Of a stretch of 64,000 nucleotides of DNA, positions 1-6,584 are shown one piece after another. Made by a program: the position numbers and the translations under genes. The notes beneath the pieces are model-generated. The model was given only the letters and a program-made list of their open reading frames with translations, was not told where the DNA came from and ran no database searches. The stretch's first letter is position 1. The number at the start of each line of letters is the position of its first letter. The DNA lies in NCBI RefSeq assembly GCF_000177075.1, contig NZ_ADEG01000046.1:1-64000 (forward strand), in the 5' to 3' direction. Source of the DNA: Hoylesella buccalis ATCC 35310 (GTDB lineage Bacteria > Bacteroidota > Bacteroidia > Bacteroidales > Bacteroidaceae).

Positions 1-46
1 GGTTCAATTCGTTGTTGAAACAAATGATTGATATGCGGATGAAAAA

Positions 47-130
47 CAAAGTCATAGCTTTTGGCCAGCAAACTCATTGCTATTGACCGCCAAACTCATT
101 GCTTTTGACCGCCAAACTCAATGCTATTAG
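47..130. repeat. 22-bp palindromic tandem array, locus 1
   Basis: Nearly four copies with an exact 22-bp period start at 47, 69, 91 and 113. Each has a core like CAAACTCATTGCTTTTG, a degenerate form of the palindrome CAAAGTCANTGACTTTG, followed by a 5-bp spacer. No gene overlaps it. The same family recurs at four other places in the window. Confidence 0.85.
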
Positions 131-201
131 AAAGGAGTTATAACTCTTTGATTTACTGATTGATAAAATTTTGATGGGCGAGGCGGTGCAAACATAATGA
201 T

Positions 202-240
202 AAAAAAAATATCCCTGCAATCCCGAAGGATTACAGGGAA
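202..240 (-). terminator. Terminator after tRNA-Val
   Basis: On the minus strand a stem of about 12 bp with one mismatch and a short loop (stem 212-239) is followed by a run of T (202-211). It lies ten bases past the tRNA-Val 3' end, so it most likely ends that transcript. Confidence 0.75.
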
Positions 241-249
241 ACACCCCAG

Positions 250-324
250 TGGGCGTTGACGGATTCGAACCGCCGACCCTCTGCTTGTAAGGCAGATGCT
301 CTAAACCAGCTGAGCTAAACGCCC
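250..324 (-). tRNA. tRNA-Val (anticodon TAC)
   Basis: The minus strand folds into a full cloverleaf: acceptor GGGCGTT/AACGCCC, D-arm GCTC/GAGC, anticodon stem TCTGC/GCAGA with loop CTTACAA, T-arm with GTTCGAATC. The anticodon TAC reads valine GUA codons. The discriminator base is A (position 250). CCA is not encoded. A promoter lies upstream at 348-378. Confidence 0.96.
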
Positions 325-347
325 TTGCTACTTGAAGTAAGCGGGTG

Positions 348-378
348 CAAAGATATGCCTTTTTCTGATAACCTCCAA
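348..378 (-). promoter_or_regulatory. Promoter of tRNA-Val
   Basis: Minus strand: TTG (376-378), 20-bp spacer, TATCTTTG (348-355), which matches the Bacteroidetes -33/-7 consensus. The -7 box is followed by TTTGCACCCGCTTA, a sequence also seen after the tRNA-Glu and, loosely, the tRNA-Pro promoters. Confidence 0.8.
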
Positions 379-396
379 ACTTTTGATTATATTTTT

Positions 397-426
397 TTGC
401 GTTGAGTTCAATTTGATGTACCTTTG
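397..426 (+). promoter_or_regulatory. Promoter of trpS
   Basis: TTG (397-399), 19-bp spacer, TACCTTTG (419-426), 33 bases before the trpS start. It is divergent from the tRNA-Val promoter. Confidence 0.8.
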
Positions 427-459
427 CAGATGATAATCAATTAAAAAAAGGAATAAATA

Positions 460-1446
460 ATGGAAAAAGTAGTTAGTGGAATACGCCCGACAGGTTATTT
501 ACACCTGGGAAATTATTTCGGTGCAGTGAAGAGCTTCATAGAGATGCAGGACAAGTATGATTGCATGTTTTTCATTGCAGACTGGCATTCATTGACCACT
601 CGACCCAAACCAGAAGACATACAAGACAGCGCACGCATTATTTTGGCTGAATATCTTGCCTGTGGCATCGATCCCCAAAAGGCTCCCATCTATGTTCAGA
701 GTGACGTGAAAGAAACGCTGGAATTGTATCTTTACCTCAACATGAACGCTTATATCGGTGAACTGGGGCGCGTCACCACGTTTAAGGAAAAGGCCCGTCA
801 GCAGCCAGACAACGTCAACGCAGGGCTCTTTACATACCCAACGCTCATGGCCGCCGACATTTTGCAGCATCGGGCTAAGAAGGTTCCGGTAGGTAAAGAT
901 CAGGAACAAAACATGGAAATGGCGCGAAAGTGCGCCTCGCGCTTCAACAGAATTTATGGCGTTGACTTCTTTCCTGAACCGCAAAACTTCTATTTCAACT
1001 CGCAGGCTTTGAAGGTACCTGGCCTGGATGGAAGTGGAAAGATGGGGAAGAGCACCGGAAACTGCATCTATCTGCACGATGATGACAAGACCATCTCGAA
1101 GAAAGTGATGAAGGCCGTTACGGACGGTGGCCCCGAGAAGGCCAACAGTGAGAAACCGGAGGTAATAGAAAACTTGTTCACGTTCTTGCGAATTTGCTCG
1201 ACACAAGACACATACGACTATTTTGATGAGAAGTGGAACGATTGCAGCATTCGCTACGGAGACCTGAAAAAGCAGATTGCAGCGGACATCTGTGCGACAG
1301 TAGCTCCCATTAGAGAGCAGATTAACGAATACATTTCGAATAAGGAGTTGTTGGACAAGATTGCCAAAGAGGGTGCCGACCGGGCGCGCGAGAGTGCCAG
1401 CGTTACCTTGAAAGAGGTGCGTAGAATCATCGGATTCAGGTCATAA
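460..1446 (+). CDS. trpS: Tryptophan--tRNA ligase
   Basis: Cytoplasmic class I aminoacyl-tRNA synthetase that charges tRNA-Trp. The 328-residue length is normal for bacterial TrpRS. The HIGH-type nucleotide-binding motif is seen as TGYLHLGNYFG (residues 11-21). The second signature is KMGKS (194-198), a variant of KMSKS. The start follows AAAAAAAGGAATAA, and a good promoter ends 33 bases upstream. It is a single-gene unit: a strong terminator follows within 30 bases and the next gene is on the opposite strand. No leader peptide or T-box was seen in the short 5' region. Confidence 0.97.
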   Translation: MEKVVSGIRPTGYLHLGNYFGAVKSFIEMQDKYDCMFFIADWHSLTTRPKPEDIQDSARIILAEYLACGIDPQKAPIYVQSDVKETLELYLYLNMNAYIGELGRVTTFKEKARQQPDNVNAGLFTYPTLMAADILQHRAKKVPVGKDQEQNMEMARKCASRFNRIYGVDFFPEPQNFYFNSQALKVPGLDGSGKMGKSTGNCIYLHDDDKTISKKVMKAVTDGGPEKANSEKPEVIENLFTFLRICSTQDTYDYFDEKWNDCSIRYGDLKKQIAADICATVAPIREQINEYISNKELLDKIAKEGADRARESASVTLKEVRRIIGFRS

Positions 1447-1474
1447 CAGGTCTGACAAAGGCTGCATGAACACC

Positions 1475-1526
1475 GAAAGTGGGGGCGTTCCAACATTTGG
1501 AACGCCCCCGCTTTCAGTTATATTTT
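1475..1526 (+). terminator. Terminator after trpS
   Basis: Long GC-rich hairpin with arms GAAAGTGGGGGCGTTCC and GGAACGCCCCCGCTTTC, followed by a T-rich tract. It lies between convergent trpS and the OmpA-type gene, and may work in both directions. Confidence 0.85.
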
Positions 1527-1566
1527 TACCTGCCGAGACCTGCGGCATCGGCAGAAAATCATTGCG

Positions 1567-2433
1567 TTACTTCGCCATGCCCTCATTCTCGGGTGCCTTG
1601 TCAATCAGATCCATGAACTGGTCGAGCTTCGGTGTGATGATGATTTGCGTACGGCGATTGCGCTGTTTGCCCAATTCCGTGTTGTTGCTTGTCAGCGGAT
1701 TGTACTCACCACGGCCGCCGGCAGTCATTCGCTTAGGATCAACACCATAGTGGCTTTGCAAGAACTGCACCACGCTCGATGCGCGAAGGGTTGACAAATC
1801 CCAGTTGTTGCGGATGTTTTTCATCAGCGGACTGTTTTGGTTTACCGGCACGTTGTCCGTGTTACCCTCTACCAAGACATCGTAATCCTTGTAGTCCATG
1901 ATGATTTTGGCAATCTTGCTCAGCGTCTCTGCAGCACGGTCATTAATCTCGTAAGATCCGCTCTTGTACAGCATGTTGTCGGCCAAGCTGATGTATACCA
2001 CGCCCTTGAGCACCTGAACGTCAACCTCTTTCAACTCCTCACGACTCAAAGAGCGGGTGAGGTTGTTGGTGAGCACCATGTTCAGCGAGTCTGACTTAGA
2101 CTTTACCTCTACCAAATGACGGATGTATTGGTTTGACTCATTAATCTGATCAACCAACTTGGAGATGTTGATGTTGTTGGAGCTGGTGTTCAACAAGCTC
2201 TTGTCCAGTGACTTATGTAAGTCAGCATAGTTTTTCTTTTGCTGTGCAAGTTGTTCCTCCAGCGAGGTAAGACGAGCCTGTGCGGCAGCCAGTTGTTCTT
2301 TGGCTGTCATGTAGTTGTTCGTCAACTCGCGGTTCTCCGTTTGGCAATTCTCTAAATCTTTCTTGCTGGCACAGCCTGTAACAAGTAATGTTGCGGCCAA
2401 CAAGGGCAATATAACAGCATTTTTCTTCTTCAT
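1567..2433 (-). CDS. OmpA-family peptidoglycan-associated lipoprotein
   Basis: A 288-residue protein with a lipoprotein signal peptide (MKKK, hydrophobic stretch, LVTGC; lipidated Cys 21). A heptad-rich coiled coil follows (about 25-85). The C-terminal OmpA-like domain (about 150-275) has the family pattern of a TDN loop (GNTDNVPVN) and an LSTLRA...V..L helix before a GRGEYNP loop. OmpA-like domains bind peptidoglycan non-covalently, so it probably tethers the outer membrane to the wall. There is no beta-barrel, so it is a lipoprotein of Pal/MotB-like layout rather than a true OmpA. It is monocistronic, with its own promoter at 2533-2562. Confidence 0.9.
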   Translation of the reverse strand: MKKKNAVILPLLAATLLVTGCASKKDLENCQTENRELTNNYMTAKEQLAAAQARLTSLEEQLAQQKKNYADLHKSLDKSLLNTSSNNINISKLVDQINESNQYIRHLVEVKSKSDSLNMVLTNNLTRSLSREELKEVDVQVLKGVVYISLADNMLYKSGSYEINDRAAETLSKIAKIIMDYKDYDVLVEGNTDNVPVNQNSPLMKNIRNNWDLSTLRASSVVQFLQSHYGVDPKRMTAGGRGEYNPLTSNNTELGKQRNRRTQIIITPKLDQFMDLIDKAPENEGMAK

Positions 2434-2532
2434 GATTTTATTGTTTTATTCAGTTTAAAATCTTCTTTTCGTGCGTGTCAGGCTCTTGGATGAACGTCAT
2501 TTTAAGCCTGTTTGGGTACACGGTTCTTGTGC

Positions 2533-2562
2533 CAAATATACATATAATGACGGCAAAGGCAA
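2533..2562 (-). promoter_or_regulatory. Promoter of the OmpA-family lipoprotein
   Basis: Minus strand TTG (2560-2562), 19-bp spacer, TATATTTG (2533-2540). This implies a 5' leader of roughly 90 bases. The rest of the 2434-2718 intergenic stretch shows no gene that I can support. Confidence 0.7.
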
Positions 2563-2718
2563 TGAGAAGTAAACCGAAATTAAAATATTTTAACCGCTTA
2601 AGCCGTTATTTATTGAGCGTTAACACGTTAGACGAATGCCGATTGCTGTGTTTATTTTACAGTTTGCTGTATTCAACTTGACTTTCTTCTGTCATCAACT
2701 TTGATGAGTGTCGTATGA

Positions 2719-3249
2719 TTACAACAGCAGTTTTTGGGCGAACTCCCATACCACGATGCCTGCGGTGACGGAAACATTGAGCGAATGTTTGGTGCCAAAC
2801 TGCGGTATTTCCAGGCATCCGTCGCATGCGTCAACGGTGTCTTGGTGCACGCCTTTCACCTCATTGCCAAACACTACGGCGTAACGTTGACTGCGGTCAA
2901 CGGACAAATGTTGCAGCTTAGTGGAGCCTACCACCTGTTCGATGGCGTAAACACAGTATCCCCTTTCCCTCAAATCTTCTACCGCTTGGGTGGCCGATGC
3001 GAAGTACCGCCAGTCCACACTATCCTCTCCACCCAAGGCAGTCTTGTGTATCTCGGGATGTGGAGGGGTGGCCGTGATGCCGCAGAGGTACACCGCTTCA
3101 ACCCGAAAGGCATCGCACGAGCGGAATACTGACCCCACATTATATAAGGAACGCACGTCGTCCAGCACGACGACCAGCGGTAGTTTGTCGGCCGCTTTGA
3201 AGTCCTTGACCGACAACCGCTGCATTTCTATGGTCTTTAATTTTCTCAA
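2719..3249 (-). CDS. TrmH/SpoU-family RNA 2'-O-methyltransferase
   Basis: A 176-residue SPOUT methyltransferase. All three family motifs are visible: motif 1 NVGSVFR (37-43), motif 2 VVFGNEVKGV (about 127-136) and motif 3 PQFGTKHSLNVSVTAGI (about 149-165). These form the knot that binds S-adenosylmethionine and methylates a ribose 2'-OH in tRNA or rRNA. There is no N-terminal L30e-like substrate-binding domain, so it resembles the short TrmL/TrmH class. The exact target cannot be told from sequence. It starts 15 bases after sufE ends, so the two genes are probably co-transcribed. Confidence 0.9.
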   Translation of the reverse strand: MRKLKTIEMQRLSVKDFKAADKLPLVVVLDDVRSLYNVGSVFRSCDAFRVEAVYLCGITATPPHPEIHKTALGGEDSVDWRYFASATQAVEDLRERGYCVYAIEQVVGSTKLQHLSVDRSQRYAVVFGNEVKGVHQDTVDACDGCLEIPQFGTKHSLNVSVTAGIVVWEFAQKLLL

Positions 3250-3264
3250 TTTCCCAGCAATAGG

Positions 3265-3687
3265 TTAAGGTTGTTTGGCTTGGAAGGCCAACGCATACAT
3301 CTTCATCTGCTTTACCATCGCCAGTAAGCCATTGGCTCGTGTGGGGGATAGATGCTCATGAAGGCCGATGCGGTCGATGAAATAGAGTTCTGCATCCATG
3401 ATTTCCTGGGGCGTATGACCGCTGACCACGCGAATGAGCAGCGCTATGATGCCCTTGACGATGAGCGCATCACTGTCGGCCGTGAAGTACAACTTGCCTT
3501 CTTGCTCGTCACATTGCAGCCAAACGCGACTCTGACAGCCGTCAATGAGGTTCGATTGGGTTTTGTACCGTTCGTCTAATGGATCTAATTCGTTGCCCAA
3601 GTCGATGAGCATTTGGTACTTGTCCATCCAGTCGGACAGCGTTGAAAAATCTTCTATTACTTCGTCTTGCAATTCGTTGATGGTCAT
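3265..3687 (-). CDS. sufE: SufE-family cysteine desulfuration protein
   Basis: A 140-residue protein matching SufE along its whole length. The persulfide-accepting cysteine lies in DGCQSRVW (Cys 51), the hallmark of the family. In characterised systems SufE takes sulfur from the desulfurase SufS and passes it to the SufBCD scaffold for Fe-S cluster assembly. No other suf gene is in the window. It is the first gene of a pair with the SpoU methyltransferase. Its upstream region is occupied by the 44-bp repeat array, which begins 18 bases before the start codon (3706), so its promoter must lie in or beyond the array. Confidence 0.93.
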   Translation of the reverse strand: MTINELQDEVIEDFSTLSDWMDKYQMLIDLGNELDPLDERYKTQSNLIDGCQSRVWLQCDEQEGKLYFTADSDALIVKGIIALLIRVVSGHTPQEIMDAELYFIDRIGLHEHLSPTRANGLLAMVKQMKMYALAFQAKQP

Positions 3688-3705
3688 AAAAAGAGGGATT
3701 TTACT

Positions 3706-4013
3706 TTGAACATTGAACTTTGAACATTGAACTTTTTGGTTTGTTCACGTTGAACATTGAACTTTGAACATTAAACTTTATAGCTTGTTTACTTTGAACG
3801 TTGAACTTTGAACATTGAACTTTATGATTTGTTTACTTTGAACATTGAGCTTTGAGATTTGAACTTTATAGTTTGTTTACTTTGAACATTGAACTTTGAA
3901 CATTGAACTTTATAGTCAGTTTACTTTGAACATTGAACATTGAACATTGAACTTTATAGCTTGTTTACTTTGAACATTGAGCTTTGAGCTTTGAACTTTA
4001 TGATTTGTTCACG
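3706..4013. repeat. Seven-copy 44-bp minisatellite of TTGAACW heptads
   Basis: Seven consecutive 44-bp units with no insertion or deletion between 3706 and 4013. Each unit is four heptads of the type TTGAACA/TTGAACT plus TT, then a 14-bp linker such as ATAGCTTGTTTACT. Units differ by base changes only (for example TTGAGCT heptads in units 4 and 7). 44 is not a multiple of 3, so it is not a coding repeat. It fills most of the 3688-4105 gap, between sufE and the end of the U32 gene. Confidence 0.95.
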
Positions 4014-4061
4014 TTGATTTTTTGGGGTTTGAACAATATCCTGCAGCGAACAAGCTAATTA

Positions 4062-4093
4062 CTCCCCTCCCTTTCGGGGAGGGGTTGGGGGAG
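4062..4093. other. GC-rich hairpin near the end of the U32 gene
   Basis: Arms CCCCTCCC (4064-4071) and GGGAGGGG (4077-4084) with a short loop, then TTGGGGGAG. There is no T run on the minus strand after it, so it is a poor intrinsic terminator. It may stabilise the 3' end of the U32 mRNA. It looks like a short dispersed intergenic element. Confidence 0.5.
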
Positions 4094-4105
4094 AGGCCGC
4101 CATTT

Positions 4106-5365
4106 TCACGCATCCCGTTTCACCGCACTAACTATCTTGAATAGCTTGTCGTTGGGGCGAACTTTGTCAGGAACGGCAATGGAGATGCGCCATCCTTTCT
4201 CGGCCTTCTGTACCGGTTTCAGCTCATAGCGTATCTCGTTGGCGTCGAAATACATCACGCCCGTGGTGGGACCCGTGATGAGTAGATGCTCACCAAGCTC
4301 TATCTCAGCGGCTTCGATGGCTAACTCTGCGACGCCAAGGTTAGAAAAATACTTCACCACCTTGCCCACCAAGACCTTTTTCTCGGTAGCCTTGTTGCCA
4401 TATTCTTTGGTCCATTCGCCCAGCTTCTGACCTTGGTAATAGCCGTCCCAGAATCCTCTGTTGAAGACGGCGGACAGGCGTTTGTCCCAAGTATCTTTCT
4501 TTTCTTCGGTGAAAGTGCCGTCGATAACCGACTGAATGGCTTCTTTGTAGCACGTCACCACATTGTACACATACTCTGGCCCGCGAGCCCTGCCTTCGAT
4601 TTTGAACACCCGAACGCCCGCATCCATCATGAGGTTAATGAAGCGAACGGTCTTCAAATCCTTCGGACTCATGATGTATTTGTTATCAATCTCAAGTTGG
4701 TTGCCCGTCTCGTTGTCGGTAACGGTGTACGAACGGCGGCAGATTTGCACGCATTCACCACGGTTGGCCGAGCGGTTGGCATCATGAAGACTCATGTAAC
4801 ACTTGCCGCTGATTGCCATGCAAAACGCGCCATGACAGAACATCTCGATGCGGATGAGCTCGCCACGGGGGCCGCAGATGTGTTGTTCGACAATCTGTTG
4901 GTGAATCTCTTTCACCTGTTTTAGGTTCAGTTCACGCGCCAATACCACCACGTCGGCAAAGCGAGCGTAGAACTTCAGGGCCTCGATGTTGGAGATGTTG
5001 AGTTGGGTGGATAGGTGCACCTCCACCCCTTTCTCCACGCAATAGGTCATCACGGCCACGTCACTGGCAATCACTGCCGATATCTGGGCATCCTTTGCCG
5101 CATCGATTATCTTGCGCATGGTTGGGATGTCCTCGCCGTAAATCACCGTGTTCACTGTGAGATAGGTTTTGATGCCATGTGCCTTGCAAGTGTCGGCGAT
5201 GTCGTGCAGGTCGTCAATTGTAAAATGATTGGCTGAGTGTGAGCGCATGTTAAGCTGGCCGATGCCGAAGTATATCGCTCCTGCTCCGGCCTGAATGGCG
5301 GCTGCAAGGCTCTCTCTGGACCCCACGGGTGCCATGATTTCAAAGTCTGATAATTGATGCTTCAT
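4106..5365 (-). CDS. U32-family peptidase-like protein (tRNA/rRNA hydroxylation type)
   Basis: A 419-residue U32 protein. The PROSITE-type U32 signature is visible as EMFCHGAFCMAISGKCYMS (174-192), with cysteines 177, 182 and 189, and further cysteines in GECVQICRRSY. The N-terminal half has the TIM-barrel-like pattern (APVGSRESL, AIYFG). Characterised relatives TrhP and RlhA act in prephenate-dependent hydroxylation of tRNA U34 and 23S rRNA rather than as proteases. Which role applies here is not decided by sequence. It is a single gene, divergent from the papain-like lipoprotein gene at 5449. Confidence 0.9.
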   Translation of the reverse strand: MKHQLSDFEIMAPVGSRESLAAAIQAGAGAIYFGIGQLNMRSHSANHFTIDDLHDIADTCKAHGIKTYLTVNTVIYGEDIPTMRKIIDAAKDAQISAVIASDVAVMTYCVEKGVEVHLSTQLNISNIEALKFYARFADVVVLARELNLKQVKEIHQQIVEQHICGPRGELIRIEMFCHGAFCMAISGKCYMSLHDANRSANRGECVQICRRSYTVTDNETGNQLEIDNKYIMSPKDLKTVRFINLMMDAGVRVFKIEGRARGPEYVYNVVTCYKEAIQSVIDGTFTEEKKDTWDKRLSAVFNRGFWDGYYQGQKLGEWTKEYGNKATEKKVLVGKVVKYFSNLGVAELAIEAAEIELGEHLLITGPTTGVMYFDANEIRYELKPVQKAEKGWRISIAVPDKVRPNDKLFKIVSAVKRDA

Positions 5366-5433
5366 ACTTGCAAAGTTACGCTTATTTGTAATAACTGCAA
5401 AGTAAAGCTGTGCGATTTGTTCGGTTTTTGTAT

Positions 5434-5441
5434 TATCTTTG
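5434..5441 (+). promoter_or_regulatory. -7 box of the C1 peptidase gene
   Basis: TATCTTTG ends only seven bases before the ATG at 5449. No TTG sits at 19-20 bp. A start site about 5-9 bases past the box would fall at or next to the ATG, predicting a leaderless or nearly leaderless mRNA. Confidence 0.55.
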
Positions 5442-5448
5442 CACAGAG

Positions 5449-6480
5449 ATGAGAAAGATACTCTTGTTTGTGTGTAGCACGTTGGTTGTAGTTTCGGCTT
5501 GCAGAAATGCGAATAAGTCGAACGAGTTACTGCATCATCAGTTCAAAACGGATGTGATGTTGAAGGCCACCCCAGTGAAGAATCAGGGAAGCAGTTCGCT
5601 TTGTTGGGCGTATGCCATGCTGGGAACCATCGAATCGGAACGACTAATGATGGGCGATTCGGTCAACTTGTCGGTTGATTATCTCGCTCGAATGTTGCTG
5701 AAGGAACAGGCTCGTGAGTCTTTCTTTGCGGGAGGTAGAAAGCAGGTGTCGCTTCGTGGGACGGCTTCGATGGCTCTTCGTTTGCTGGAAAGGTATGGTA
5801 TGTTGCATGAGGACACATATAATGGGAAGCAAGTGAATTACAATGTGTTGGCAAGAAAGATGCAGTTGGCGGCCTCGCGGTCAGCAAGTTTGCAGAAAAT
5901 GGATGGGCGTGTGGATGAAATATTGGACGCTGAAGTAGGTTTCATGCCGCGGTTTGTCTTTTTCAGGCATGCCGAATATACGCCAAAACAGTTTGCTCAC
6001 AGCGTTTGTTTACCTCATGAATATCTCTCATTAACCAGCTTTACGCACCATCCCTACGGTCATTCGTTTGCTTTGGAGATACCAGATAATCGGTACCGCG
6101 ATGCCTTTATGAATGTATCCCTGGACACTTTGATGGCACATGTCAAGCGGGCTTTGCAGACGGGGCATCCTGTTTGCTGGGAAGGAGATATCAGCGAGCC
6201 GGGATTTTCGTTTGCAAAGGGCGTGGCCAAGTTGCCCAATGAGGCCGTAAACGTTACGCCAGCAGCGCGTCAAAGGCAGTTTGAAACACTGAAAACTACT
6301 GACGACCATTGTATGGTATTGGTGGGATTGGCGCACGATAAGCGAGGAAATACCTACTATATTGCTAAAAATTCGTGGGGTAAGAACAATCCTTTTGGCG
6401 GATATATGTATCTCAGCGACAATTATCTGCGTTTGAAAACGGTGGCTGTTTACATGAGTCAAGCGGCCTATGGGGTGTGA
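5449..6480 (+). CDS. Papain-like (C1 family) cysteine peptidase lipoprotein
   Basis: A 343-residue protein. The start at 5449 gives a clean lipoprotein signal (MRKILLFVCSTLVVVSAC, lipidated Cys 18). An upstream GTG at 5410 would precede the promoter box and was rejected. The papain triad is visible: Gln in KNQGSSSLCW with nucleophile Cys 52, His 287 in TTDDHCMVLVG, and Asn 308 in KNSWG. The chain resembles the bleomycin hydrolase/aminopeptidase C branch. It probably degrades peptides at the outer membrane or in the periplasm. It is monocistronic, with a bidirectional terminator between it and gyrB. Confidence 0.9.
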   Translation: MRKILLFVCSTLVVVSACRNANKSNELLHHQFKTDVMLKATPVKNQGSSSLCWAYAMLGTIESERLMMGDSVNLSVDYLARMLLKEQARESFFAGGRKQVSLRGTASMALRLLERYGMLHEDTYNGKQVNYNVLARKMQLAASRSASLQKMDGRVDEILDAEVGFMPRFVFFRHAEYTPKQFAHSVCLPHEYLSLTSFTHHPYGHSFALEIPDNRYRDAFMNVSLDTLMAHVKRALQTGHPVCWEGDISEPGFSFAKGVAKLPNEAVNVTPAARQRQFETLKTTDDHCMVLVGLAHDKRGNTYYIAKNSWGKNNPFGGYMYLSDNYLRLKTVAVYMSQAAYGV

Positions 6481-6528
6481 TAAACCTTCCTAACAACAAG
6501 GGTTGGCCCACACGACACATTAGAAAAC

Positions 6529-6572
6529 AAAAAAAGGGGCATACAAATCGATTGCATGCCCCTTAGCTTTTA
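6529..6572. terminator. Bidirectional terminator between the C1 peptidase gene and gyrB
   Basis: Arms AAGGGGCAT (6534-6542) and ATGCCCCTT (6556-6564). An A run precedes the hairpin and a T-rich tract follows, so it can stop both convergent genes. Confidence 0.8.
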
Positions 6573-6584
6573 CTTATTTAGCGC

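Noticed and set aside
2475..2681. A 68-codon frame between the OmpA-type gene and the methyltransferase gene
   Set aside because: It overlaps the OmpA-type gene's promoter on the other strand and shows no coding features.
3706..4013. A CRISPR array
   Set aside because: The units are continuous 44-bp tandem repeats without unique spacers, and no cas gene is nearby.
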